From Bedellia somnulentella (taxonomy: Eukaryota > Arthropoda > Insecta > Lepidoptera > Bedelliidae): a DNA stretch of 64,000 nt. The stretch covers positions 372,001-436,000 of the forward strand of contig OY755181.1 of the NCBI GenBank assembly GCA_963576735.1. Direction: 5' to 3'. This document shows positions 32,171 to 42,716 of this stretch, in pieces. The notes under the pieces were generated by a model that saw only the letters and a list, made by a program, of their open reading frames with translations, ran no database searches and was not told where the DNA came from. A program made the translations under genes and the position numbers. How positions within the stretch are numbered: the stretch's first letter is position 1; each line of letters starts with the position of its first letter.

Positions 32171-33029
32171 AGTAAATTATTTTATTTATGCTTAACCATT
32201 CACAAATGCAACAGGCATTTTATTTACACATAATCCTACGCTTAGAACATAGAGCAAGTAAGATCAAATAGGAAATGCATTTAAATAACTCTGAATACCA
32301 TATAATTAGTTGTGAATACAAAGAATTCCATGTATTCAGCATATACATTGTGTTATACCTAGCAAAACTCAAACACGCAACCTTGGGTCGAAGCTAGAAC
32401 CTTTAGCAAGGTTCCTTTGCGAGGCCTTTTAGCAATAAAACAAAAAAAAATAACTTCAGTAACTCCATGTCTATTGGTCAATGAATAATGATAGAAATTA
32501 ATTGACTTTTATTATTGAATAGATAAAAAAAACGTTTTACAGTAGTAAACTGGCGCTATCAATTATGGATACTGGATGCATTTTTCATCAATTCAATTTT
32601 AAGTGAAACCGTTTTATACAATTATTACCTTAGTTTAACAATATTTTGAATAAAAAGGTAATTACATTCAACACGTATATAAATGTATTTTGTTTAAATA
32701 GAATATCACAATTAAAAACTCCATTAGCCATGATTGGTCAATCGTTAGGAAAAAGTAATGAAACAAAATTGATTGATGATACATAATTTCTCACTTGCTT
32801 TTTTATCAATTTCATATTTTATCTATTTTTTTGAATTAACTCTTGAAATAGAGAATAGTTTGCAGATTTTAGGCAACATTTCAAATTTTTTTTATCCCAA
32901 AAAGAAATACTAGTGAGAAAAATGATGTAGAACTAATGTAGAACTACATTATTTAATGTATTACCAATAGCCGTGAGTGTGGTATTGCATTAATAGAAAA
33001 TTAGATTTAATAAATCAAAACAAATACCA
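32171..33029. other. AT-rich intron sequence, nothing recognised
   Basis: No supported feature. Confidence 0.55.
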
Positions 33030-33275
33030 ACATACATACATACATATACTCACGGCTATAAATCCCTTAACGGGGTAGCCAGAGCTTTGGAATGAAAAAT
33101 TCCTCAGCCACTTTTGGAAGTTGATTGGCAAAAGATGGTTATAATAAATGTTTTTGGTGACGGGTCTCCAACCACATCGCCCAAAAATCACTTAAAAAGC
33201 CCCCTATAACCTTAGTCGCCTATTAAGATCACCCACGGGTAGAAATGGGCTAGTGTTATTCTAAGCCGACACTAA
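33030..33275 (-). repeat. R1 repeat, full length
   Basis: Four-unit CATA tail; intact core and head. Confidence 0.85.
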
Positions 33276-34108
33276 ATCAAACATCTAATCATTTTTAACA
33301 TCATACTTGAAAACCAAAAAGATGTTTACCAGGAAAGTGTTTAATGTATATAAAACACTTGATATAATGAAAATTAACCGGAGGAATACACGTGTGGGGC
33401 AAATGGATGGCAGTTTAAGTAGAAAATGAACACAAAACTATTGTCTTAATGAAATATTCTTAATATTCTTAATAAGTGTCAAAAATGACAAGAATAAAAA
33501 CAATGCTGACAGGACTGCACACAAATATACAAAGGGTCTGACTTTATGTATATATACATAATAGAAGTTCCAATATCTGTGTTTTGAACAGTAAACTTTT
33601 AACTGATAAATGTATGGATTTATAAACGGTAAACGTTTTTTTATATTTTCCTGTCTAAACTTTCCAATTCGGCCAATATCAAAAACGAATGGACAAATTT
33701 TGATGCAGAATTTCACAAGCAGAGAGCTGATGTAGTATGGAGAAACCAAGATAATTTTTTTTTAGATTATCAATTAACAATCTTAACTCCTTATAGCTGT
33801 GTAAAACCTGGACTGCCAGCTCGTTGAATAAGTCATGATAACATATTGTTTCAAGTCAGAGACATAAATAATCTTGTTATACTTCATTAAAACACTATCA
33901 TTTATCGTTAAAATAATTTAGGAATTCAAAGTTGCCCTTAACTGTCACTGCCAATAACACGAAACAAACAAATAATATGTCATTCCAATGATTAATTACA
34001 GACGTGGAAGTCAATAATAGAGTGAATAAATGTAAAGTCCATACAAAACATAAAGTAAACCGAATGAAGACGGCTGACAAATGACAACGAATTAGGAACA
34101 GAACTTAC
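33276..34108. other. DIP intron 1 start, nothing recognised
   Basis: The open frame at 33438-33749 (minus) has no motif or clear splice context. Confidence 0.5.
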
Positions 34109-34187
34109 CGGCGGTATCTTTTAAGCAAATAACGTGGTGGAAGACGAGTCCAAAGTGAATACAAAACAAGAACTTTGCAAACAACAT
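34109..34187 (-). CDS. DIP/lachesin-like protein, exon 1 (signal peptide)
   Basis: ATG at 34187 opens MLFAKFLFCIHFGLVFHHVI followed by CLKDTA, a typical short hydrophobic secretion signal. An in-frame TGA lies 9 bases upstream, so this ATG is the start of the frame. Donor GTAAGT begins at 34108, leaving one base (G, phase 1). Exon 2 at 11094 begins with AC, making GAC (Asp) and reading on as DIPRFEDSL, exactly the register that exon 2 needs. I infer that this is the first coding exon of the DIP gene, with a 23-kb first intron; long first introns are normal for this family. There is no transcript evidence. Confidence 0.62.
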
Positions 34188-34400
34188 TATTCCTCACATC
34201 GCAACGTCACATTATCATTCATATTTTGTCGTAAACATTTCGAAGGAAGTATCGGTAACGGGGACTACGAGCTACGACGTCTGCCCGTCTACGACACCGC
34301 GGCGCGACTGCTCGTAGTCACTTAGTCGTAGCGTAGACTTCGGCGGAGGTGATTGCACATGCGCCTACGGAACAGAACTTTAACTTTGTTTTGTGTTTGG
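34188..34400 (-). promoter_or_regulatory. Likely 5' UTR/promoter-proximal region of the DIP gene
   Basis: Sharp rise in GC and CpG (for example CACCGCGGCGCGACTGCTCG) directly upstream of the start codon, in an AT-rich landscape. No TATA box was identified. ATG triplets upstream of the start are few. Confidence 0.4.
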
Positions 34401-35182
34401 ACCGCCTTAAACTTTGTTAAGAAACTTTATATGTTGACACAACAACAAATTAGATTTTGTGTTTTATGTGGCATTTTATAAGATTACTTTGATTTTAATA
34501 TCTAATAGAAGAAGAAGAAGAAGAAATACTTTTATTCGCTGCTACAAACGTATACTGCATAATATAATATTTGCATCTGTGCTTTGGACATTTATTTTCG
34601 TGCTCACAGATTGACTTCACAAATACTTCTCTGAGATTTTTATGTTATTCAAAATAATTAAGATTTTCTTGATGTTTTTAAATTTTTGTGTTGATTTTTG
34701 TTAAATTTTAAAGTGAAATGTAATCATATTAGGTGTTTCATCTGTCAAGATTATATTTCGAGTGTGTAAATAAATAAATAATTAAATGTCCAATATAGGT
34801 TCCTCACGATGATTGTTCAACATTAATAATGTTGATAATTGAAAGGCACACATTACTTTAAAAATAATAATACACTGTACCACTCAAGGCTCTGTAGAAT
34901 TACAAATAATAAATATGTTTCATATCTAATAAATTGTGTTTGAATTTAATGAACAAGAAGTGTATTGCGAGGTTGATGAATTTATTGAAAAGGAAGGAAT
35001 GAAACATGGTTGTACTAGCGATACATACATTGGAACTCAAACTAATACCTTTTAGTATCTCTTTTAATGCTATTTTCATAAGCCATTAATATTTTATTAA
35101 ATTTCAACCGTATTTAAAGCTACACATATCTTAAACCTGCACGGTCCAATAAAAAATGTGAAAGGGGTCAAATAACTTACGT
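34401..35182. other. Upstream flank of the DIP gene
   Basis: AT-rich with a (GAA)6 run at 34508-34525. No gene. Confidence 0.5.
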
Positions 35183-35442
35183 ATATACATACATACATAC
35201 ATACATATACTCACGGCTATATTTCCCTAGAAGGGGTAGCCAGAGCTAAGGAATTAGAAATTCCTCAGCCACTTTTGGAAGTTGAGTGGGGATAATATGG
35301 TAAAAATAAAGGTTTTTAGTGATGGGTCTCCAACCGCATCGCCCAAAAATCCAATATAAAGCCCCGATACCCTTAGTCGCTTCTTACGACACCCGTGGGA
35401 AGAAAGGGGTAGCGACATTCTAAGCCGGCACTACACGGCAAT
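35183..35442 (-). repeat. R1 repeat, full length, 5-unit CATA tail
   Basis: The head variant CGACATTCTAAGCCGGCACT resembles the R1 inside the DDE transposon at 40288. Confidence 0.85.
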
Positions 35443-35451
35443 ACACATTAT

Positions 35452-35602
35452 ATATATACTCACGCCTGTATATATTAATAAGTCTGAAGCCCTGGCTACC
35501 TTTCTGGTGATAACCAGAGTTTCAGAATAATAAATGCTTCAGCCACTTTTAGAAGATGACTGAAATAAATATTGTGAAAATAAAGTTTGTTGGTGATGGG
35601 CA
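35452..35602 (-). repeat. R1 fragment, diverged
   Basis: Tail and middle only. It begins 10 bp after the previous copy, so the two are in tandem. Confidence 0.6.
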
Positions 35603-35869
35603 TATCCCGTTACGAACTAGCAAATCCGTGGCAAATGACAATTGTTTATCAGGTTTAGCAACTATGATTTATTCGTTACATAGTTAATCGTACTTGATTA
35701 ATGCAATTCACTGATAACCTTTTAACACCATAATTTCAAGGTGAATGAAATTTATTTTAAAGAATAAAGACGATTTAAAAAACAATCAATTGTTACAACA
35801 AACAATTGTTTGTTGTATTAAATGACAACCCTATCTCACAAATGCCACGGTTTCGCTGGTTCGCTGCGG

Positions 35870-35945
35870 GGTATGATGATGGGTCTCAAACCGTAACGCC
35901 AAAAATCGCTTATAAGAACAAAAATCCTTATTTGTTCCTACGGAC
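35870..35945 (-). repeat. R1 fragment
   Basis: GATGGGTCTCAAACCGTAAC followed by decayed sequence to ACGGACACC. Confidence 0.5.
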
Positions 35946-35989
35946 ACCAACAGTACTACGCAATATACATAGATTATTAGTAGTAAACG

Positions 35990-36150
35990 GCGATAGGCCT
36001 GCCCCCTATCACGTGAGTACACTGTCCATGCAAAACGTGGGTACTCTGAACACCAGGTGACAAAGTCACGTGATGTTCAGAAGTATTAGTACCTCTGCCA
36101 ACCCCTTCGGGGATATTCGGCGTGAACGTTTATGCTTTATGCTTATGCTT
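35990..36150 (+). repeat. SINE-A, head-truncated
   Basis: Body and tail; the tail is changed to GCTTAT units. Confidence 0.8.
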
Positions 36151-36207
36151 ATTAGTTAAATTATAATCATTAAACTACTTTAATAAATACTATAACTCAA
36201 ATATTCA

Positions 36208-36420
36208 AACGTTCACACCGCGTATCCCCGAAGGGGTGGCAGAGTTACTATTTCTGAACATCACGTGACATTGTTATCCCCTGGTTTTCATTGTGTCCAC
36301 GTTTTTTTGTTTAGAGTGTGCACTATCGCCGTTTGTACTAAAATACTGTCACATAATAAACAATAACTTAGCCATGTTGGTTTCCTCACGATGATTTCTC
36401 TCATTGATTGAAAGAAGTGA
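36208..36420 (-). repeat. SINE-A, old diverged copy
   Basis: AACGTTCACACCGCGTATCC to the CCTCACGATGA segment; several deletions; no tRNA head. Confidence 0.65.
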
Positions 36421-37299
36421 AAGTTAGTTTAGATATAAAATGAACAATATATCTGATTAAGATGAAATTAAATATTTACGTGGTACTCGTAGTGTTTAGG
36501 AAAAAGAAACACTTTTCATCACTGACTTTATCCTTCTAATCTTAGCCAGTCAAACAACATCGCGGCTCAATTCGTCTAGAAATAAAGCAAAGCGGAGTAG
36601 CAGAGGCAAGTACCGGCCACTGTTGATACAGCGAATTGGTTGCGGTCCAACTCTAACGAATAGTTGAGTCAACAACGAATGCTTGCAATACTTATCACGG
36701 CGGTTACATTGAGGCTTTATTATTTATAACAGTAGTTAGACACTGTAGACTTTTAAAAGGTATTTTTTAAGTAGTTAGTAATATAATGTTAACCCTTTTT
36801 GAAGTTGTTATTATAAAAATAAATGGTATTATTTAAATGTATTGATGCGAAATGAGATAAATTAATATCGATGTGGATTTGAATGTTATATATTAGGTTT
36901 AGAATATTTAGGTTTTACTATATTTTTGTAAAATTAATTATAAAACTTGCATATAAAAATGATAAACCCCATTTAGAACTATGTACAGACAGAGATTTTT
37001 TACAATTCAATTCATATTTTAGCAACTTTAATGTCATAAATTTGGATATACATTTCATTACAATTCTTCAATCATAAACAATCTTTATTTAATGTTATAA
37101 TGATTTAACACTGACTGAAACATATTCGCAGTCAACAAACATTTATCGAATGCTAACACTTTTGATGTAATTAATTACTAAATTCGATTACTCCTGGAGA
37201 GTTTTTGTCAAAGTAAAATGATTAATTTAGTGTTAAATTAAACAAGAGTGTTAGTGGCAGATTATTGGATGAGAACATAATCGCTTTGGAATGTGAAAT
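36421..37299. other. Unique sequence, nothing recognised
   Basis: 36540-36720 is somewhat GC-richer and repeat-free (GCAAGTACCGGCCACTGTTG), about 2.4 kb upstream of DIP exon 1. No gene can be supported. Confidence 0.4.
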
Positions 37300-37402
37300 T
37301 CCCCCACTCACATTTCCAAAAGTGGCTGAGGAATTTCTAATTCCTTAGCTCTGGCTACCCATTCTAAGGATTTACAGCCGTGAGTATATGTATGTAGTAT
37401 AT
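37300..37402 (+). repeat. R1, 3' half
   Basis: Begins inside the element at CACATTTCCAAAAGTGGCTG and runs to the TATG tail. Confidence 0.8.
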
Positions 37403-37813
37403 GTATGTATGAAACATAATCGCCTGATTATGTATTACGATTATGATATGATTATAACTTTGAGGATGTTTTAATTTAGATAACACAAATTAATATCTTA
37501 ATTTATTTTTTGAAACTATTAAATGAGTAAGCAATAAGTTCTTCAATAATAACTTCTTTAAGTTTTATTTTCACTAACAAACGCTTACTTTTTAAAAGTA
37601 AATAATCATAATAGAGAGTAAATATATGTATTTATTCCGCTTCACTTATTTGCGATCAATAAGTACTAGAGTGAATCTGGAGAACGTATCAGTCTTAAAA
37701 GAATTTAATTCGAAAATTCCGTAATATGGTTGTGGCAGCGAGTGCAGCAAATTATTAAGCATTTTAGTGTCGCGTTTCGAGCACACAGATATTTTTATCT
37801 CGGTTATTAAATA
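37403..37813. other. AT-rich sequence, nothing recognised
   Basis: No supported feature. Confidence 0.5.
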
Positions 37814-38112
37814 CGGCGATAGGCCTGCCCCCTATCACGTGAGTACACTGTCCATGCAAAACGTGGGTACTCTGAACACCAGCACTAGTAGCATGAGGCT
37901 TGTGAGAGCGAGTATATCACATGAGAAGTCAGAAAGTGACAGATTGCTCATACAAAATCTGTCAGTATCTCAGTTCTCATATGACATACTCGCTCTCACA
38001 CACCTCATGCTACGGGGGCAGGTGACAAAGTCACATGATGTTCAGAAGTATTAGTACCTCTGCCAACCCCTTCGGGGATATTCGGCGTGAACGTTTATGT
38101 TATGTTATGTTA
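37814..38112 (+). repeat. SINE-A, head-truncated, split by a MITE
   Basis: Parts 37814-37882 and 38022-38112 join at GAACACCAG/GTGACAAAG when the MITE is removed. Confidence 0.88.
37883..38018. mobile_element. MITE with 3-bp CAG duplication, inside SINE-A
   Basis: 136 bp with inverted arms of about 40 bp (GTAGCATGAGGCTTGTGAGA against its complement). Left end CACTAGTAGC; right end is the complement of CCCCCGTAGC. CAG flanks both sides (37880-37882, 38019-38021). The CACTA-like left end and 3-bp duplication suggest the CACTA/EnSpm group, but the right end does not carry CACTA. Confidence 0.75.
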
Positions 38113-38116
38113 TTAA

Positions 38117-38332
38117 ATACTGTGAGTATACAATTCACGACTATAGATCGCAAAACAGGGTAGACAGCACATTAGAATTAGATATTCCTCAGCCGAAAAC
38201 GGCGTAAGAAAGTTCTACAGGGAAAAACTCATTGGATTTCATTCACATCGCCAAAAAATAACTTGAAAACCCAAATAGCTCTTAATCATCTTATAAAAGA
38301 CTCGAGGCGGGATGAATTAGTGCTATTCTAAT
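38117..38332 (-). repeat. R1, heavily decayed
   Basis: Directly follows the SINE-A tail. Recognised by GGGTAGACAGCAC, TTCCTCAGCC and AATTAGTGCTATTCTAA. Confidence 0.55.
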
Positions 38333-38691
38333 AAATATTAAATTCCTTAACAAACTTCCTTTTATTTGATGAAATTGATTTGTGGTTTTATTTTTTGATA
38401 CTCTTTCCTATCTTTTCATAGCTAGTAATCATTAGAACCATTACTAACATTTATATCTAATAAAAATATCTATGCTACTTATATTAATATTAGGTAATCA
38501 TATCTATAATAGAACAATGTTCTAATCCGACTGAATATGCAAACAAACTGGAAACCGGAAGCTAATATATTCTTAATAACGCTGAACAAAAAAGCACCGA
38601 GCAAAACAGAAAATCTACATAATAGAAAAACTTCCGTCATACATTTTAATCAGTATTATAAACTCTTAGCCTGAAAAACAGTAAAAAGCTT

Positions 38692-39087
38692 TTGCAGCGC
38701 TCTTTATATGATCATATTTTATTTCAATATTCAATGTTGCATCCGGTCCGAGGCGGTTTTTCCATTGCGAGCCGAGAGCAGCCGCGTATTTACAAAACAC
38801 GCTCGCTTTCAGCAAACTCATATGCTTACTGTAGTAGGTTTCAGTGGAAATGCAAAGAGCTGCTTATGAACCCGGTTAGATCCAATATTTCAAGTGGCGG
38901 CTGCTCTTTCTGTATTTCTTTTTTAATCATAAAACGCCTCACTGAGTTTGGTGTAGAGCATCTTGTTTGTGGTTTTAACATTATGGTTAGAAGATTATTT
39001 GTGTTAGTGTTTATAGGAATGCACTTAGTTATTTATAAGTTTCGTGGCACTCTAGCGCCTTATCATTTTATTACGCTTATGGGATGA
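38692..39087 (+). other. 131-codon open frame conserved between duplicates, unknown
   Basis: Frame with alternative start TTG; first ATG at 38731 (MLHPVRGGFSIASREQ). The middle is basic and serine-rich; the C-terminal third is hydrophobic (IMVRRLFVLVFIGMHLVIYK), like a membrane segment. The partner frame at 60800-61195 keeps the same length. The first 95 codons differ at only two bases, while about 20 codons near the end carry about a dozen changes. No family is recognised; it may be non-coding conserved DNA. Confidence 0.3.
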
Positions 39088-39731
39088 ATATTTAAAATTT
39101 CATGACATAATATTTCATTCTTATGATTCTATAACTTGGCAGTTTTTTTTAAATACTCTTGTTTTATCTACTCGTTGTAAATTCCTGAAAACATAAAAGC
39201 AGTCCGTATCACTGTTTTACATTGAAATAAATTGTCACGTGACTACAAGTTTAATAGAGCAAGAGCCCGCGACGGCCAGACCTTAGTTAAAGTATAAAGT
39301 CTAAAAGTTTCTCTGTGTATGTCCACTATACGAGCAAATTAGGTATAGCATAAAGCTTAGTTTTCATATATTTTATTAGTGGTGATCTTAGAAATCGCCT
39401 CGTCCACAGCCAGACACTTAGTACAGTTGCAACCCCCTGCCAGACACCCTTAAAGTAGGGTTAATTTTAATGATACTTTAGTTATAGTATAAAATCGGAA
39501 TTTTATATATGTTATTTGGCGAACTATAAAATGATGTTTCCTCAGTAGCCAGACAATTTTTATGGTTCCCCTATATTGCCAGACACGTTAAAGGTCTATT
39601 CGCTAGGTGCAAAGTAGGGGGTGGGGGAACACGAATCGATCACAGCGCGCACTGTGGCAAAAAAAGGAACATTCGGCGGCTAATCAAGTCAAGTGTAATT
39701 GAAATGATGGAAAATATTCATAGTACTAAAA

Positions 39732-40172
39732 TTGACAAATAATGCCAAGTTAATATATTTTCGCGTATCGGAAATGAAGGAGAAACATTCATCTGCAATA
39801 TTTATACATATAGTGGCAAAGATATATGTAACTCTGAAGTTAAAACTGAAATATCAAGCAATTCGAAAATTGTCAAGTTTGGCAAAAAAACCAAGCACCA
39901 AGGATGTAATACTATTGTAAAGACTTTTGCTCATCGAGCAACCTTTCTTACGAATGCCGGCCTGCTTTCATCCAAATTACAGTAAAACTAGAGTCATTAT
40001 TGATTGTACAGAGTTTCAAGTAGAAATACCATCTAGATTTGATAAGCGTGTGTGGTGGTATTCACACTACAAGGAAAGATTTACTGCAAAGGTGCTCATA
40101 GGTATTACACCAGTAGGCTTCATTCCTTTATATCAAAAGTGGCCGGTGGAAGGAAAAGCTATGCTCAAATAA
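39732..40172 (+). pseudogene. DDE_Tnp_4 transposase fragment
   Basis: The second frame (39927-40172) reads MPACFHPNYSKTRVIIDCTE, then HYKERFTAKVLIGITPVGFI. This is the first catalytic Asp block of DDE_Tnp_4 transposases (RVIIDCTE...NYK...KYLIGITP.G). A preceding frame (39732-39920) holds a degraded upstream part, separated by a stop. The remaining catalytic Asp and Glu are absent; the fragment ends at KWPVEGKAMLK just before the R1 insertion. No Myb-like second gene was seen. It is inactive. Confidence 0.78.
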
Positions 40173-40287
40173 TAATCGATTACATGTAATATTCGATTAC
40201 ATTTGTTCATTTCTGTACTTACTTCTCGTGAAGTCAGCGATGAGAAAGTCCGTGTATACTATCTGTAATTTATTTATAGTCACTTCA

Positions 40288-40528
40288 TACGCCGTGCCGC
40301 TTAGAATGTCGCTACCTCTTTCTACCCACGGGTGTCGTAAGAGGCGACTAAGGGTATTGGGGCTTTTTATTGGATTTTTGGGCGATGCGCTTGGAGACCC
40401 ATCACCAAAAACCTTTATTTTTAACGTCTTTTCCCCACTCAACTTCCAAAAGTGGCTGAGGAATTTATAATTCCTTAGCTCTGGCTACCCCTTCTAGGGA
40501 AATATAGCCGTGAGTATATGTATGTATG
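40288..40528 (+). repeat. R1 repeat inside the DDE transposon
   Basis: Full-length copy of the GCCGCTTAGAATGTCGCTAC head variant with a TATG tail; it lies directly after the transposase fragment. Confidence 0.88.
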
Positions 40529-41823
40529 TACTCTAGACGGGTAATACAAAACATCAGCGATATTTTCGACACTATAAATTTACATGATCGAAAAGAATAT
40601 ATATAAATTAAGATACTTTCTTGAAATTATTTGTTTGTTTACAGCCGCCCATTTGACATTTCAATGTCCGCCATAATTGTGAACGTTAGTTGGCGTTAAC
40701 GTTAACGTTAACGTTATTTAAATTAAGCATATAAAACTCTACAACCTAATTTATTAAATTTTTGGATTGTTGATTTAAAGATTTATTTGCGTAAAATTTT
40801 ACTAAATATTTTTTTTAAAACTTAATTTTTGGTCTCTAATAATTTTAAATAATAAATTTTCTTGATAAATCTAAAAACTTGTTTATTACAGAATGTAAAA
40901 TAAAAGATAGCTGATGCGCAGTAAAAGATCGCCGTGGACCGAGCGCACTATCTCACTCGCACCCATTACGCATATGCCCCTCGCGCTCCCACCTACAATA
41001 GACCTTTAACGTGTCTGGCAATGTAGGGGAACCATAAAAATTGTCTGGCTACTGAGGAAACATCATTTTATAGTTCGCCAAATAACATATATAAAATTCC
41101 GATTTTATACTATAACTAAAGTATCATTAAAATTAACCCTACTTTAAGGGTGTCTGGCAGGGGGTTGCAACTGTAGTAAGTGTCTGGCTGTGGATGAGGC
41201 GATTTCTAAGATCACCACTAATAAAATATATGAAAACTAAGCTTTATGCTATACCTAATTTGAGATACATTTTTACACACCTTTACTACCTTTTACCTGC
41301 CAAAGCCGGGGCGACCCAAGTTTCATAGCCTGGGATCGTTCTTACCTGTATAGTGGACATACACAGAGAAACTTTTAGACTTTATACTATAACTAAGGTC
41401 TGGCCGTCGCGGGCTCTTAGACTATAAGCATTTTCTTTTCTCATGGCGTCTCCCTCGGTGTATACAACTCTCAGCTACTCGCCGCGTATAGAAAGAAAGA
41501 AAGTTTATTGGATAATAGACATAAGGCAATGACATATATAAAAGAAACAAACATTACCAAAAACACCTTGACTCGGCACTCGTATGACAGAGCGTTTACT
41601 CATCATACACTGATTTTCAGTCAAAGCCCTAGGTACGACGGTGTTACATGTTTAACTTAAAATAGTTATTTAATATTTCATTTTTACATATTTAATAATA
41701 CAGCTTATGCTTTCTGATAAAACATTGTAAAAAAACTTATTTTAAGTCTTATTTTTACCAAAATACACAGTCCATATTACCACTAGTTTTCATATTCCTG
41801 CACAAAATGGCTTCAATTCACAC

Positions 41824-42030
41824 TTACATAGGAAGGTTTACCTCATAAGGCCTGTAATTTAGAGCGTCACAGAAATCCGGGTCAGCCTCATTACGACATA
41901 TTCCGTTTCCTGACCTGCATACTCTGGAAGAAGAGATCTGCTCGTTACTTACGACGGCAACCTGCGTTAACGTCGTTACTTTTGCTGCGAAACCTTCACG
42001 TGCTATTATGACCGTATCACATTCGGACAT
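41824..42030 (-). other. Exon-like open frame conserved between duplicates, unknown
   Basis: MSECDTVIIAREGFAAKVTT, then VCRSGNGICRNEADPDFCD, then NYRPYEVNLPM. A GAG|GTAAAC donor-like site lies near the end (after RPYE). Copy 2 (61777-61983) has the same frame, but nearly all substitutions I can see are amino-acid changing (K to N, R to S, A-L to T-R), with about one silent. That does not support protein-level constraint since the duplication. No family is recognised. Confidence 0.35.
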
Positions 42031-42595
42031 ACGAAGATGTGAGTTGATAAGGTTGAGTTACCGGAATATTAGCTGGGGCGATGTCAAGGATTCGGGTATG
42101 GAATATTGTACGTGTTACACCAATATAATGAGATATATGTGAATATGGGAAGATATACATATTTGTTACCGTGATAGCCCAGTGGGTAGAACACTCGGTT
42201 ATCGTGCAAACGACTAGTGTTCAAATCCTGGGTCGGGCCTACACCAATTTGTCTTTTCTAAAGACATAAGTGTGGTTAATTTATCATTTTTTTTTTTATT
42301 TATTTATTCGGTGACCACCAACAGCAAACACAACATACATGGCACAGAACATACAATTGTTTTACAAAGCCAATGACAGGTGATCACAATTACCGGTTCA
42401 AAACAAAAGAGGAACGAAATTAAGGCGGTTGCCCGCGAAAATACAGCAAGTTCATTAGAAAAAAGAAAAATAATTATATTATAAATAACGTTTAAAAAAT
42501 ACAAGGAAAGAAAGAGAATAAAAATATGAACAAAACCAAAAAAAGACCGTGAATGATGATACTATGATGGTAATGTATATAGGTATGTGTGTGTG

Positions 42596-42628
<33 letters not shown>

Positions 42629-42716
42629 TCGTGTATGTGTATATGTATGTTTTAATTATTCTTATACTGGTTAACTTTGACTTGTTTTAAATGTTTTTAT
42701 AACATTCTTACGAAAT

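Larger units (their letters stand above)
39255..41424 (+). mobile_element. DDE_Tnp_4-type DNA transposon (PIF/Harbinger or ISL2EU-like), decayed
   Basis: 2170 bp flanked by TAA (39252-39254, 41425-41427); copy 2 of the segmental duplication has a single TAA at the same point (61370-61372), proving the insertion. Long inverted termini of at least 330 bp begin AAGAGCCCGCGACGGCCAGA and contain several CCAGACAC/AGTGTCTGGC motifs. The right terminus has an extra roughly 90 bp (41270-41360). The centre holds a transposase fragment, an R1 copy and three GTTAAC units (40693-40715). Confidence 0.88.

Noticed and set aside
42588..42640. Independent dinucleotide locus of interest
   Set aside because: It is the (CA)n part of the LINE-A 3' UTR, also present in LINE-C.
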